A stretch of 64,000 nt of DNA from Gordonia hydrophobica NBRC 16057 (GCF_001592365.1 NZ_BCWU01000004.1:248001-312000); one strand, 5' to 3'. Counted from the stretch's first letter, positions 1 through 9,270 are shown. Notes: generated by a model not told the origin, from the letters alone. A program made the numbers and translations.

Positions 1-651
1 GTCGTGGTCGTGGCGGCGGGCAACCTCACCGACACCACCGCCTGTCGCGAACAGAATCCGGCCGGCGCGGCATCGTCCGCGACTGCGCGTGCGCAGGTCC
101 GCACGTCGGTGACCCCGGCACGGCTGTCGCCGCTGGTGTTGGCGGTGGGCGCCGTCGAACCGACCGGGACGCCTGCGCCGTTCAGCCTCCGAGGGCCGTG
201 GGTCGGGGTGGCCGCGCCCGGCACCGACGTGGTGAGCGTGGCCCCCGGACCGGGCGGGGCACGGTTGGTCGACGGCCTGCGCACCGCTGAGGGTACGGCG
301 CCGCTCGCAGGCACCAGTTACGCCGCACCGTACGTCAGCGGGCTCGCCGCGCTGATCCGCTCGCGTCATCCGCGGGCCTCCGCCACCGAGGTAGTCGCGC
401 AGATCGTGCGGACCGCGCACGGCGGCGGCCACGACGCCGCGGTCGGCAGCGGAGTCATCGATCCGGTCGCCGCGGTCGCGACGCCGCCGATCCCGGTCGC
501 CGATCCGGTCGTCGCCACGCCGCGACGGTTCGCACCACCGACGCCGGTACCGAACACCGACTCGGGACTGTCGCTGGTTGTCGGCGGTGTCGCGCTCTCG
601 GCCGCCTGCCTGGCCGGTCTTTGGCTGGTTAAGCGCAGGCGTCCGTCATGA
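1..651 (+). CDS. mycP: Type VII secretion mycosin (MycP), C-terminal part
   Basis: The window opens inside this gene, so the start, signal peptide and the catalytic Asp and His are not visible. What remains is the end of a subtilisin-like domain: the oxyanion-type AAGN segment near the start and the catalytic serine in GTSYAAPYVSGLAALI. A Pro-rich linker follows, then one transmembrane helix (SLVVGGVALSAACLAGLWLV) and a short basic tail KRRRPS. This is the layout of mycosins, membrane-anchored proteases of ESX/type VII secretion systems that act on the outer face of the membrane. The rest of the ESX locus would lie upstream. It ends just before a strong hairpin shared with the convergent ispH gene. 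Confidence 0.88.
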   Translation, partial: VVVVAAGNLTDTTACREQNPAGAASSATARAQVRTSVTPARLSPLVLAVGAVEPTGTPAPFSLRGPWVGVAAPGTDVVSVAPGPGGARLVDGLRTAEGTAPLAGTSYAAPYVSGLAALIRSRHPRASATEVVAQIVRTAHGGGHDAAVGSGVIDPVAAVATPPIPVADPVVATPRRFAPPTPVPNTDSGLSLVVGGVALSAACLAGLWLVKRRRPS

Positions 652-655
652 CAAA

Positions 656-704
656 TTTCTCGGCTCCCGAACCCGACGATCAGGTCGGTTCGGGAGCCGA
701 GAAA
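656..704. terminator. Bidirectional terminator between mycP and ispH
   Basis: A perfect 18-bp inverted repeat: left arm 656-673 beginning TTTCTCGGCTCCCGAACC, right arm 687-704, 13-base loop. T and A runs close the stem, so it works as an intrinsic terminator for both convergent genes. The right arm is shared, base for base over 20 nt, with the terminator at 5676-5720. Confidence 0.9.
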
Positions 705-725
705 ATTACGTGCGTCTGACGTGGG

Positions 726-1679
726 TCAGCGCGTGGTACGTGCCGGGCGCAACTCCCGCGGCAACGCGAAGGTCAGGGTCTCCTCCGCCGTCGTGACGGT
801 CTCGACGTCCTGGTAGCCGTGCTCGGCCAGCAGGTCGAGCACCCCGCGCACCAGGACCTCGGGCACCGACGCGCCCGAGGTGATGCCGACGGTGTTCACG
901 CCCTCGAGCCAGGACAGATCGATGTCTCGGGCGTAGTCGACCAGGTACGAGGCCTGCGCACCGTTCTGCAGCGCCACCTCCACCAACCGCTGCGAGTTCG
1001 ACGAGTTCTGCGAGCCGACGACGATCACCAGGTCGCACTTCGGTGCCATCGCCTTCACCGCGACCTGACGGTTCTGGGTGGCGTAGCAGATGTCGTCCGA
1101 CGGCGGATCGTTCAACAGCGGGAACTTCTCCCGCAGCCGCTTGACCGTCTCCATCGTCTCGTCCACCGACAGCGTGGTCTGTGAGAGCCAGATGACGCGC
1201 TCCTCGTCCCGCACCGTCACCGAGTCGACGGCGTCCGGCCCGTCCACCACCTGGATGTGCTGGGGCGCCTCCCCCGCGGTGCCTTCCACCTCTTCGTGAC
1301 CCTCGTGCCCGATCAGGACGATGTCGTAGTCGTCGCGCGCGAACCGCTTGGCCTCCTGGTGCACCTTGGTGACCAGCGGGCAGGTGGCGTCGATGGTGCG
1401 CAGCTGCCGCTCCGCGGCGTTCTTGTGCACTTCCGGCGAGACACCGTGCGCGGAGAACACCACGGTGGCGCCTTCGGGCACCTCATCGGTCTCGTCGACG
1501 AAGATCGCCCCGCGCTCCTGCAGGGTCTCGACCACATGACGGTTGTGAACGATCTCCTTGCGGACGTAAACCGGCGCGCCGTGCTTGTCGAGGGTCCGCT
1601 CGACTGTTTCCACGGCCCGGTCGACGCCTGCACAATAACCACGGGGCGACGCGAGAAGGACGCGCTTACTATCAGCCAT
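726..1679 (-). CDS. ispH: 4-Hydroxy-3-methylbut-2-enyl diphosphate reductase
   Basis: Last enzyme of the MEP isoprenoid pathway; reduces HMBPP to IPP and DMAPP using a [4Fe-4S] cluster in the cytosol. 317 residues, normal for the family. The three cluster cysteines are visible at about C16 ([10 protein letters not shown]), C100 ([11 protein letters not shown]) and C198 (ICYATQNRQ). The conserved FSAHGVSP and SSNSQRL segments that bind the diphosphate are also present. It is transcribed divergently from the lipid-droplet/xseAB operon with only about 34 bases between start codons, so the two promoters must overlap. The arrangement ispH next to xseAB is also found in mycobacteria. Confidence 0.97.
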   Translation of the reverse strand: MADSKRVLLASPRGYCAGVDRAVETVERTLDKHGAPVYVRKEIVHNRHVVETLQERGAIFVDETDEVPEGATVVFSAHGVSPEVHKNAAERQLRTIDATCPLVTKVHQEAKRFARDDYDIVLIGHEGHEEVEGTAGEAPQHIQVVDGPDAVDSVTVRDEERVIWLSQTTLSVDETMETVKRLREKFPLLNDPPSDDICYATQNRQVAVKAMAPKCDLVIVVGSQNSSNSQRLVEVALQNGAQASYLVDYARDIDLSWLEGVNTVGITSGASVPEVLVRGVLDLLAEHGYQDVETVTTAEETLTFALPRELRPARTTR

Positions 1680-1713
1680 GAGCCCCAGCGTACGTCTGTG
1701 AGACAGTATTTAC

Positions 1714-2445
1714 ATGAGCCGTCCTCCGTACCCTGCCCGCGTGGTCGCCGGTCTGGTCGCCACGACCATCGAGGAAACCCGTAAACTGCCCACCCGCGTC
1801 ATCACGCTGCCGATGACCGCGGTGAGCCGTGGCCTGCAGGCCGGTATGCGCTTTCAGCAGAACATCGCCGAGCTCGCAATCAAGGGCGACGAGCTCCTGG
1901 CACCGCTGTGCGACAAGGCCGACGAGCAGCCGGAATGGGCTCGTTTCGACGAGGACGACGACACCGCCGAGACCTCCACGCCGCTCCTCGCCGACGCCCC
2001 GTCCACCCTGCCGACCGCCTCCGAGGACGCCGCCGTCGATGACGCTCCGACGACGCCGTCGAGCCCGGTGAACACCGCCGCGACAGCGGCTCCGGACGGC
2101 ACGGAACAGGCCGCCGCGGATGAGAGCAACGGCACAGCCGCCAACGGTGCCGCGCCCGCCGCCACCGGCCGCTTCGCGCTGTACAGCTCCGCGCCTGTCG
2201 ACGTCGAAGCTGCCGGGTCGACCTCCGACGACCCTGCCGACGGCCCGCTGCCGGAGACGGTCGCCGCCATCGACTACCCGCACCTGACGCTCGCGCAGCT
2301 GCGCGCCAAGGTCCGCGGGCTCGGCGCGGACGAGCTCAGCGAACTCCTCGCCTTCGAGAAGGCCGGCCGGAATCGGACGCCCTTCGTCACGATGATCGAC
2401 AATCGCATCGCCAGCCAGCAGAAGAAGTCTGAATCCACGCAATGA
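1714..2445 (+). CDS. Lipid droplet-associated protein (Rv1109c-like)
   Basis: 243 residues. The N-terminal ~70 residues are amphipathic and mildly hydrophobic ([20 protein letters not shown], then [22 protein letters not shown]). A long acidic Ala/Thr/Pro-rich low-complexity region covers about residues 75-185. The C-terminal block, about 186-243, is conserved-looking ([34 protein letters not shown]). This layout and its place beside xseA match the mycobacterial/rhodococcal lipid-droplet protein family thought to coat triacylglycerol droplets. That role is family knowledge, not seen here. First gene of a coupled operon: its stop overlaps the xseA start (ATGA). Confidence 0.7.
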   Translation: MSRPPYPARVVAGLVATTIEETRKLPTRVITLPMTAVSRGLQAGMRFQQNIAELAIKGDELLAPLCDKADEQPEWARFDEDDDTAETSTPLLADAPSTLPTASEDAAVDDAPTTPSSPVNTAATAAPDGTEQAAADESNGTAANGAAPAATGRFALYSSAPVDVEAAGSTSDDPADGPLPETVAAIDYPHLTLAQLRAKVRGLGADELSELLAFEKAGRNRTPFVTMIDNRIASQQKKSESTQ

Positions 2446-3716
2446 CCTCGCCCGAGCAGGCGAACACCGCGGAGAATCCGTGGCCGGTCCGAACCATCAG
2501 CTTCAAGATCGCCGACTGGATTCACCGCCTCGGCGCCGTCTGGGTGGAGGGACAGCTCACTCAGATCAACGTCCGCCGCGGCACCCGGACCGCCTTCCTC
2601 ACCCTGCGTGATCCAGCAGCGGACATGTCGCTGTCGGTGACATGCGATCCGATGCTGCTGCAGCGCAGCGCCGTCCCCCTGACCGAGGGCGCCCGGGTCG
2701 TCGTCTACGGTCGCCCAAACTTCTACGCCGGGCGCGGCACGTTGTCGTTGCGCATCACCGACATCCGACCGGTCGGCATCGGCGAACTCCTGGCGCGCAT
2801 CGAGCGCGTCAAGGCACTGCTCGCCGCCGAAGGCCTGTTCGATCCCCGTCGCAAGCGCCCGCTGCCGTTCCTGCCGCACACCGTTGGCCTCATCTCCGGT
2901 CGAGCGAGCGCCGCGCAGCGCGACGTCCTCGCCGTCGCGGCCGCCCGGTGGGAGTCCGTCCGATTCGACGTCCGCGACACGCCCGTCCAAGGTCCGACGG
3001 CGGTCCCTGCCATCATCGAACAGCTCGCCCTGCTCGACGACGATCCCCACGTTCAGGTCATCATCATCGCCCGCGGCGGCGGCAGCGTGGAAGACCTGCT
3101 CCCCTTCTCCGACGAGACGCTGCTGCGCGCGGTCGCCGACTGTCGTACACCGGTGGTCAGTGCCATCGGACACGAGCCGGACACCCCGCTGCTCGACCTG
3201 GTCGCCGACGTCCGCGCGGCCACGCCCACCGACGCCGCGAAACGGGTGGTGCCCGATGTGACGGCCGAGTTGCGCGCCATCGCCGAACTCCGCCGCCGCA
3301 GCGCGGGTGCGCTCCGCAATTGGGTGCACCGCGAGGAGCGCGTCGTCGAGGGACTGCGCTCCCGGCCGGTCCTCGCGAATCCCCTGCGCATGATCGACGA
3401 CCGCCAGGACCGCGTCGACGCCGCCGTCCGCGACATCCGCCGCAGCACCAGGCATCTGGTGACTGTCGAAGAGCATCGGACCGAGCGCCTCGCGGCTCAA
3501 CTCGCGACGTTGGGACCTGCGCAGACCCTGGCCCGCGGATACGCGGTGGTCCAGCGCACCGACATCGACCAGCCACGCGCCGTCCGCTCGATCGCGGAGT
3601 TGCCCGACGGCGGGGAGGTGCGGATCCGGGTCGCCGACGGCTCCGCCGCCGCGGTGATCACCCGTTCCGACGCCGCTCGCCCCCAGCACCCATCGACCCA
3701 GGAGGATCCGCAGTGA
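2442..3716 (+). CDS. xseA: Exodeoxyribonuclease VII large subunit
   Basis: Catalytic subunit of the XseAB nuclease that degrades single-stranded DNA to oligonucleotides. 424 residues. An N-terminal OB-fold lies at about 12-110 ([24 protein letters not shown]). The catalytic core follows with [39 protein letters not shown] and [18 protein letters not shown] helical C-terminal region ends in the LARGYAVVQ segment typical of XseA. Start chosen at the ATG that overlaps the upstream stop (ATGA). Its own stop overlaps the GTG of xseB, so the two subunits are made in a coupled way. Confidence 0.96.
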   Translation: MTSPEQANTAENPWPVRTISFKIADWIHRLGAVWVEGQLTQINVRRGTRTAFLTLRDPAADMSLSVTCDPMLLQRSAVPLTEGARVVVYGRPNFYAGRGTLSLRITDIRPVGIGELLARIERVKALLAAEGLFDPRRKRPLPFLPHTVGLISGRASAAQRDVLAVAAARWESVRFDVRDTPVQGPTAVPAIIEQLALLDDDPHVQVIIIARGGGSVEDLLPFSDETLLRAVADCRTPVVSAIGHEPDTPLLDLVADVRAATPTDAAKRVVPDVTAELRAIAELRRRSAGALRNWVHREERVVEGLRSRPVLANPLRMIDDRQDRVDAAVRDIRRSTRHLVTVEEHRTERLAAQLATLGPAQTLARGYAVVQRTDIDQPRAVRSIAELPDGGEVRIRVADGSAAAVITRSDAARPQHPSTQEDPQ

Positions 3717-3970
3717 CCGAACCCGGTGCCGACCACCGCGTACCCGTCGCCGAGCTCGACTACGAGCAGGCCCGCGACGAGCTGACCGAGGTGGTCGCAA
3801 CGCTCGAACGCGGGGGCCTCGGCCTCGACGAGTCGCTGGCGTTGTGGGAGCGCGGCGAGGCGCTGGCGCAGCGCTGCACCGCCCACTTGGAAGGCGCTCG
3901 GGGGCGGATCGAAGCCGCCCTCAACTCCGACGGCGACGACGACAACGACGAAGACGAAGACGAAGACTAG
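3713..3970 (+). CDS. xseB: Exodeoxyribonuclease VII small subunit
   Basis: 85 residues; partner of XseA. The core [42 protein letters not shown] is the XseB helical hairpin. Translation starts at the GTG overlapping the xseA stop (GTGA). The protein ends in a run of Asp/Glu after the core, encoded by a short GAC/GAA-rich tract at about 3935-3969. That acidic tail is not needed by the family fold and may vary between strains. The stop lies 4 bases from the end of the convergent DUF4245 gene, leaving no room for a separate terminator. Confidence 0.95.
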   Translation: MTEPGADHRVPVAELDYEQARDELTEVVATLERGGLGLDESLALWERGEALAQRCTAHLEGARGRIEAALNSDGDDDNDEDEDED

Positions 3971-3974
3971 TTCG

Positions 3975-4544
3975 CTACGGTCGCTGCTTGACCGCGAGCG
4001 GCTCCGCCCGCGTCACGGCCTTCGCCATCACGGACATCGCCGCCTCGTCGCGGCTCACGACGGCGATCCGCACATCGCCGAAGTCGGCGACCCACGCCAG
4101 CTTGTCCTCGTCACCGGCGTACTTCACCCATTTCTGACCGTCGACGTCGACGGCGCCCTCACCGACCGCCTTGTCCGAGAGCAGTTTGTAGACGAGCGAG
4201 TCCTCGACGGCCGCCGTCTGCGTCAGCTGGACGTAGACGCCGTCCGGGGTGATCCAGCCGACGTTGCTGGACACCGAGTTCCCGACGTCCTGCGTGGTCC
4301 CGGAGTTCGACTTCCAGTCGGCGGGCAGCGCCGGCTCCCGGATCGGGAAGGGCATCGTGTCGGCGTCGGCCTGCAGGCCCGCCTTGGCGTCGAAGCTGGG
4401 AATGGTGTGCTGGGTGGCCGAGTTCCCGAAGCCGAACGAACAACTGCCGCTGATGCCCGCCACCAGAAGCGCGATCAGCGCGAGCGGAATGAGCGACCAG
4501 ATGAGATCTTTGCTGTCGTGAAGGATCCGGGGTTTGTCGGCCAT
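3975..4544 (-). CDS. DUF4245 membrane-anchored protein
   Basis: 189 residues. A short cytoplasmic N-terminus is followed by one transmembrane helix (about 15-37, LIWSLIPLALIALLVAGI). The rest is an exported soluble domain with segments such as RIGEPALPADWKSNS-like PIREPALPADWKSNSG, VGWITPDGVYVQLTQT and GQKWVKYAGDEDKLAWV. This is the DUF4245 family, found beside glpX in mycobacteria. Function unknown; a cell-envelope role is only inferred from topology. The gene is divergent from glpX. A GATACT box 7 bases before the ATG suggests a leaderless transcript. Confidence 0.85.
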   Translation of the reverse strand: MADKPRILHDSKDLIWSLIPLALIALLVAGISGSCSFGFGNSATQHTIPSFDAKAGLQADADTMPFPIREPALPADWKSNSGTTQDVGNSVSSNVGWITPDGVYVQLTQTAAVEDSLVYKLLSDKAVGEGAVDVDGQKWVKYAGDEDKLAWVADFGDVRIAVVSRDEAAMSVMAKAVTRAEPLAVKQRP

Positions 4545-4612
4545 GCTGTCGAGTATCGCAGTCGGCGACTGCCCGCAGCCAATCGCCGGTCCCCGGCATG
4601 AAAGAATTGAGG

Positions 4613-4629
4613 CCTAGACCTCATCTAGG
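4613..4629. promoter_or_regulatory. Palindrome CCTAGA-N5-TCTAGG upstream of glpX
   Basis: Perfect 6-bp arms (4613-4618 and 4624-4629) separated by CCTCA, 24 bases before the glpX ATG and ahead of a GGAG ribosome site at 4644-4647. An overlapping TGAGG/CCTCA pair starts at 4609. The position suits an operator over the core promoter, but no known regulator motif is recognised. Confidence 0.35.
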
Positions 4630-4652
4630 TTCGCAACGAAAGTGGAGTTCGA

Positions 4653-5639
4653 ATGACGAAGCAAGCCCCCGATCGCAACCTGGCCATGGAGCTGGTCCGA
4701 GTCACCGAGGCCGCCGCCCTCGCTGCCGGCCGGTGGGTCGGCCGAGGAAACAAGAATGCAGGCGACGGCGCGGCGGTGGACGCCATGCGCGAGCTCCTCT
4801 CGACGGTCTCCATGCGCGGCACCGTCGTGATCGGTGAGGGCGAGAAGGACGAAGCCCCGATGCTGTACAACGGTGAGGTCGTGGGCAACGGCGAGGGTCC
4901 CGAGGTCGACGTCGCCGTGGATCCGATCGACGGCACCACGCTGATGGCCGAGGGCCGCCCGAACTCCATCGCGGTCATCGCGGTGTCCGAGCGCGGCACC
5001 ATGTACGACCCGTCCGCCGTGTTCTACATGAACAAGATCGCCGTCGGACCCGCCGCCAAGGGCGCCATCGACATCGACCAGTCGGTGGAGTGGAACATCA
5101 ACTCCGTCGCCGCCGCCAAGGGCATCGACATCGCTGACCTGACGGTGGTCGTGCTCGACCGCCCCCGCCACGCGGACCTGATCCACGAGATCCGCGAGGC
5201 AGGCGCCAAGATCCGCCTCATCTCGGACGGCGACGTCGCCGGCGCGATCGCGGCTGCGGGCGAGTACAGCACCGTCGACATGCTGATGGGTGTCGGCGGC
5301 ACTCCCGAGGGCATCATCAGCGCCGTGGCGATGAAGTGCATGGGCGGCGAGATCCAGGGCAAGCTGGCGCCGAAGGACGACGCCGAGCGGCAGAAGGCGA
5401 TCGCCGCAGGCCTGGACCTCGATCAGGTCCTCACCAACGACATCCTGGTCAAGGGCGAGAACTCCTTCTTCTGCGCCACCGGCGTCACCAACGGCGACAT
5501 GCTGCGCGGCGTCACCTACCGCCCCAACGGCGCCACCACACGGTCGCTGGTCATGCGGTCCCGGTCGGGCACCATCCGCACCATCGAGGCCGTTCACCAG
5601 ACCTCGAAGCTCCGCGAGTACGCACGTCTCGATCTCTGA
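4653..5639 (+). CDS. glpX: Class II fructose-1,6-bisphosphatase
   Basis: Hydrolyses fructose 1,6-bisphosphate to fructose 6-phosphate, the committed gluconeogenic step. 328 residues, full length. Metal and phosphate-binding signature at residues 90-95 (DPIDGTT). Also [11 protein letters not shown] at about 61-71 and the [11 protein letters not shown] and [11 protein letters not shown] blocks of GlpX. Start at ATG with a GGAG ribosome site 5 bases upstream. In actinobacteria lacking a class I enzyme this is usually the main FBPase. A second copy of the mycP/ispH-type terminator follows the gene. Confidence 0.96.
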   Translation: MTKQAPDRNLAMELVRVTEAAALAAGRWVGRGNKNAGDGAAVDAMRELLSTVSMRGTVVIGEGEKDEAPMLYNGEVVGNGEGPEVDVAVDPIDGTTLMAEGRPNSIAVIAVSERGTMYDPSAVFYMNKIAVGPAAKGAIDIDQSVEWNINSVAAAKGIDIADLTVVVLDRPRHADLIHEIREAGAKIRLISDGDVAGAIAAAGEYSTVDMLMGVGGTPEGIISAVAMKCMGGEIQGKLAPKDDAERQKAIAAGLDLDQVLTNDILVKGENSFFCATGVTNGDMLRGVTYRPNGATTRSLVMRSRSGTIRTIEAVHQTSKLREYARLDL

Positions 5640-5675
5640 TCGCTCCCTGATCGATTTCTCGCGCACGCGAGATGT

Positions 5676-5720
5676 TCTCGGCTCCCGAACTGGCCCGTGA
5701 GGTCGGTTCGGGAGCCGAGA
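5676..5720. terminator. Bidirectional terminator between glpX and manA
   Basis: 15-bp perfect inverted repeat (5676-5690 and 5706-5720, arm TCTCGGCTCCCGAAC) with a 15-base loop, between two convergent genes. Stem sequence and the right-hand 20 bases are the same as in the terminator at 656-704. Confidence 0.85.
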
Positions 5721-5803
5721 TCTTTCACACGTGAGGGGCTGCGGCCGACACTGTTCGGCCGAGCGACGATCGAGGGCTGCCGACGACGCGCTCGGCAGGA
5801 GCG

Positions 5804-7051
5804 CTATCGCTGGATGTCGGGGACGATAGCGCGGAAGAAGACCGCGGGCTCACTCGACATCGCCCGAACCGTCACGTCCGGATCGCTGTCGGCGAGCCAG
5901 ACGGCGTCGCCCGGACTCGCCTTCAGTGCGCCGACCTCGGCGCCCTCCACAGCGATCCGCCCGGACAGGACGGCGAGGACCTGCGGGCCCGCCATGTCGA
6001 AGCTGATCGACTGCGCCGCGTGCAGCCCGGTCGCGTCCAACTCCACCCGCGAGAGGCGGAACTCCGCCGCGGGCGTCACGTAGATCCGTTCGGCGCCGAG
6101 GCTGTGCATCTGCGGCATGAGTTCGGGCAGGGTCACCGGGTGGAAGTCGAGGACCCGCAACAGCTCCGGGACGTCGATGTGCTTGGGCGTGAGTCCCCCG
6201 CGCAGCACGTTGTCGGAGTTCGCCATCAGTTCCACGGCCATCCCGTGCAGGTACGCGTGCAGATTGCCTGCCGACAGGTACATCGCTTCGCCCGGCTGCA
6301 GTCGGACTCGGTTCAACAGCAGCGACGCCAGCACACCGGGGTCGCTCGGGTAGGCCTCGCCGAGTTCCAGCAACGAGCGCAACTCCAGGACGAACCGGTC
6401 GCCGCCGTCGCCGAGCACCCGCACCGCTCCCTCCAGCACGTCCGGCACCAGGGCGCCGATGACCGATTCGGGCAGGGTGAGCCAAGTGGTGAACACTGCG
6501 CGCAGGCCCGTCTCGTCCGGCTGTTCCGCCAGCATGCCGAGGTAGGGGTCGAGTGCCGGGACGGCCAGCAGCGTCAGGAGCTCCACTGTCTGCCGGGGGT
6601 CGCGGAATCCGGCCAGTGCGTCGAACTCGGTGACCGCGACCACGAGCTCCGGCTTATGCGACGGGTCGCGATAATTGCGGTCGGCGGCATCCATCGCCAG
6701 GCCTGCGGCGTTCTCCCGCTCAAAGCCGCTGATCGCCTGCTCGAGACTCGGATGGGCCTGCAACGACAGCGGCTCCTGGGCCGCCAGGATCTTCAGCAGA
6801 TACGGCAGCCGCGGACCGAAGGCCTCGGTCGTCGCCGTGCCCAGTTCGCCGTCGGGGTCGGCGTCGATCGCGCTCAACAGATCGCTCGGCCCGTCCAGGG
6901 CGCCGACGATCTGTGCGGGCGACGCCGGGTGCGCGCCGAACCACAGCTCGGCTTCGGGATGCGCAGAAGGACTCGGTGTGCCGCGCAACTCGGCGAGTGC
7001 GGTACGCGATCCCCATGCGTACGGTCGCACTACTCCAGCCAGCAGCTTCAT
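5804..7051 (-). CDS. manA: Mannose-6-phosphate isomerase, class I
   Basis: Interconverts fructose 6-phosphate and mannose 6-phosphate, feeding GDP-mannose for mannolipids and glycans. 415 residues. Type I PMI zinc-site signatures are visible: LSLQAHPSLEQA and the RDPSHKPELVVAV block, then LYLSAGNLHAYLHG-type YLSAGNLHAYLHGMAVE and the LRGGLTPKHIDVPELL region. Start at ATG, whose A is the last base of the tobH stop (TGATG), so it is translationally coupled to tobH. The tobH-manA order is conserved in mycobacteria, where manB normally precedes tobH; manB is missing here. Confidence 0.94.
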   Translation of the reverse strand: MKLLAGVVRPYAWGSRTALAELRGTPSPSAHPEAELWFGAHPASPAQIVGALDGPSDLLSAIDADPDGELGTATTEAFGPRLPYLLKILAAQEPLSLQAHPSLEQAISGFERENAAGLAMDAADRNYRDPSHKPELVVAVTEFDALAGFRDPRQTVELLTLLAVPALDPYLGMLAEQPDETGLRAVFTTWLTLPESVIGALVPDVLEGAVRVLGDGGDRFVLELRSLLELGEAYPSDPGVLASLLLNRVRLQPGEAMYLSAGNLHAYLHGMAVELMANSDNVLRGGLTPKHIDVPELLRVLDFHPVTLPELMPQMHSLGAERIYVTPAAEFRLSRVELDATGLHAAQSISFDMAGPQVLAVLSGRIAVEGAEVGALKASPGDAVWLADSDPDVTVRAMSSEPAVFFRAIVPDIQR

Positions 7052-8163
7052 CAGGCCGCTTCTCCCATCAATCGAACGAACACCGCCGCCAATTCGGCGC
7101 GCAGTGCCAACACCAGATACGCCGCCAGATCGGCAGGCGTGTCCGCAGGCGGCTCTCCCGCGCCGAGCTCGACCTGAGTCGTCGGCTCGGCGCCGGTCGC
7201 CTGTTCGGCGACGACGTCGACGTCGGAGAAGGCGGCCAGTCGACGCTCGGCGTGCCATGCGCGAGCCGTCGTCGTGAAGACGATCCCCCGGAATGCGCCC
7301 GCCCGCGGCGGGTCGAAGTCGGGGTCGTAGAAGAGCTGATCGGTCGCGGCGGCCGCGGGTCCGCTCGCGCGCAGATGCGCTGCGACCACCGGCTCCGTCG
7401 CCGCCTGCGAGACACTGCCCGCCACCGCGAAGGTCACCGCCGCCGCATGTGCGGCCAGGGCGGCCGCTCCCGCGGTATCACCGGCCCAGGCCACCGACCG
7501 GTCGGCCACCCGCAGGGCGAGCAATTTGGCCTGGTTGTGGAAGCTCTCCTGCGCCGGATGATCGGCGGCGGCCTCGTCATCGAGCCGATCGGCGACCTCG
7601 GCCAGCGCCGGCGGCGCGGGCGCCAGGCGGACGGCGGCGAGCGCCGTGCACACGGCGACGAGCGCGGCGACGAACCGACAGAAGCTGAATCGCGCGTCGA
7701 CCGCCAGTCGCGGTGACAGGTCGACGATCGGCTGCGTGCCGACGGCATCGGTCAGCGGACCCTCGATCGGGACCGCCACCACCAGTTCGGCGCGTCGGCG
7801 CAGCGCACGCATCGCGGCGTCGCCCAACGCCGGATCGCCCGCGTCGTCGCCGATGATCACCACCACGTCGAGCGGACCGATCCAGCCGGGCAGGAGCGGT
7901 GAGACCGCGATCGGGACATCGATGCGCGGGGCGACGGTCGCGACGACGAGATCGGCCGCGCGACGAGCCACGGCGTCGTTCCCGGTGACGACGACCAGCG
8001 CGCGCGGACGCAGGTCCGCGAGCCGCTCCAGCACGCCTTCGGCCTGCGCCTGCGACACCGCACGCACGCCGGCGCCCGCCATCGCGGCAGCCCGGAGCAG
8101 CCCGTCGCGATCGGCGACGAGCAACGCGTCGACGTCGTCGAGGTCAGTGGTGAGCGCGGACAT
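7051..8163 (-). CDS. TobH-family protein (phosphosugar-isomerase-like)
   Basis: 370 residues, Ala-rich, no signal peptide. The order of Rossmann-like strands (RALVVVTGNDAVARRAADLV, PLDVVVIIGDDAGD, AELVVAVPIEGPL) recalls SIS-type phosphosugar-binding folds. In mycobacteria this position, between manB and manA, is occupied by the protein annotated TobH. Role in mannose metabolism is inferred from that context; no catalytic residue can be named. A TAGGCT -10 box on the minus strand (8171-8176) sits 7 bases before the ATG, so the transcript is probably leaderless. It overlaps manA by one base. Confidence 0.75.
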   Translation of the reverse strand: MSALTTDLDDVDALLVADRDGLLRAAAMAGAGVRAVSQAQAEGVLERLADLRPRALVVVTGNDAVARRAADLVVATVAPRIDVPIAVSPLLPGWIGPLDVVVIIGDDAGDPALGDAAMRALRRRAELVVAVPIEGPLTDAVGTQPIVDLSPRLAVDARFSFCRFVAALVAVCTALAAVRLAPAPPALAEVADRLDDEAAADHPAQESFHNQAKLLALRVADRSVAWAGDTAGAAALAAHAAAVTFAVAGSVSQAATEPVVAAHLRASGPAAAATDQLFYDPDFDPPRAGAFRGIVFTTTARAWHAERRLAAFSDVDVVAEQATGAEPTTQVELGAGEPPADTPADLAAYLVLALRAELAAVFVRLMGEAA

Positions 8164-8226
8164 GCATCACAGCCTAGTGTTCGCTCGCTCCGAAAGAGGC
8201 ACGAGCGGAATCCCGGGTCGTCAGCG

Positions 8227-8655
8227 TCAGTCGACCGGGTCCGGGAGCACGCGCAGGTGCCCACGACGTCCGGGACGCGGTGTGACGGTCGGAGCCGATC
8301 CCGGATGCGGCTGGGCACGGTGACGACCACGCGCCACCTCGTCGAGATCGGCGTTGGCCAGGAACCCGGCACGCGGCGCGTTGGTCCCGACCGCGGCCTC
8401 GCGGACCGCCTCGGCGATGGCGGTGAGCTCGTGATCCTCGGCGGGCTGCTGAAAACGGCTCTCGCTGCGCAGCATCTCCCAGCCGACCGGAACGGTGATG
8501 CGGTCCGCGTGCTGCGAACACAGGTCCCACGAGTGGGGTTCGTCGGCTGCCGACAGCGGACCGATCACGGCGGTCGATTCGGCGTAGACGAACGTCAGAG
8601 TCGCCACGGCGATACGAGAACAGCCGGGCCTGCAGCACTGACGAGGGACATTCAC
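8227..8655 (-). CDS. DUF3499 protein
   Basis: 142 residues. N-terminal half carries a compact CCRPGCSRIAVATLTFVYAE segment and later DLCSQHADRITVPVGWEM, giving Cys/His spacing that looks like a small zinc site (inference). The C-terminal ~50 residues are polar and probably disordered. This matches the DUF3499 family found next to whiB2/fbiA in mycobacteria. Function unknown. GTG start with a TAGGCT -10 box (8662-8667, minus strand) 6 bases upstream, so leaderless. Divergent from the zincin-like gene at 8758. Confidence 0.85.
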   Translation of the reverse strand: MNVPRQCCRPGCSRIAVATLTFVYAESTAVIGPLSAADEPHSWDLCSQHADRITVPVGWEMLRSESRFQQPAEDHELTAIAEAVREAAVGTNAPRAGFLANADLDEVARGRHRAQPHPGSAPTVTPRPGRRGHLRVLPDPVD

Positions 8656-8757
8656 GCGGCCAGCCTATCGTCTCTGCGGCCGGACCGGACAATCGACACG
8701 CTCGGTGTGGCGCGTCTGCGGACACTGCACGACCCAGGCACGCCCTATGCTGAAGGC

Positions 8758-9270
8758 ATGGCCTATCGACTCGTTCCGATGCGGCCCGGACGCGAACTCC
8801 TGGGCCCGCCGCCGCGCCGGCTCCGCAGCGACCGGCGCGGCCGCGGATTACGCGGCCCGCTGATGCCCGCCGCCCTCCCCGGCCACAAGACCCGGTCGGA
8901 TCTGTTCGACGCCGCAGCGGTGGAGGCGTTCACCGAGATCGATGCACGCTGGCACGACCACCTCACCGGACTCGACGTGGCCGTCGACGACATCCCGCGG
9001 ATGCTGCCCCGCAGCGATGAACCGGTGCAGTGGCCCGACGACGTGACGGCGGACGGACAGGTGCCGTTGGCCCGCCTGATCCCCGCCGGCGTCGACGTCT
9101 CCGGTCGTCCGACGCGCGCCCAGATCATCCTGTTCCGCCGACCGCTCGAGTTGCGCGCGCATGACGCCGAGGACCTGCCGGAGATCTTGCGGGAGGTGCT
9201 GATCGAGCAGGTGGCGACGTATCTCGGCGTCGATGAGGAGACCGTGGAAGACGGTCCCGACGAGGACTAG
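8758..9270 (+). CDS. Metallopeptidase-family (zincin-like) protein with degenerate active site
   Basis: 170 residues, Arg-rich N-terminus, then a zincin-like domain (DLFDAAAVEAFTEIDARW, RAQIILFRRPLELRA, EILREVLIEQVATYLGVDEE). The family is named for an HExxH zinc motif; here the equivalent helix reads REVLIEQVATYLG with both histidines replaced, so zinc-dependent proteolysis is unlikely. The mycobacterial orthologue next to whiB2, as I recall it, is similarly degenerate. Start is the ATG 6 bases after a TATGCT -10 box (8746-8751), a leaderless arrangement. Confidence 0.75.
   Translation: MAYRLVPMRPGRELLGPPPRRLRSDRRGRGLRGPLMPAALPGHKTRSDLFDAAAVEAFTEIDARWHDHLTGLDVAVDDIPRMLPRSDEPVQWPDDVTADGQVPLARLIPAGVDVSGRPTRAQIILFRRPLELRAHDAEDLPEILREVLIEQVATYLGVDEETVEDGPDED

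Noticed and set aside
1690-1713. Leaderless promoter for the lipid-droplet/xseAB operon from the TATTTA at 1707-1712
   Set aside because: Only one base lies between it and the ATG, so it cannot place the TSS at the start codon.
3930-3970. GAC/GAA tract at the xseB end as a repeat element
   Set aside because: Simply codes the acidic tail; too short and irregular to be a separate element.
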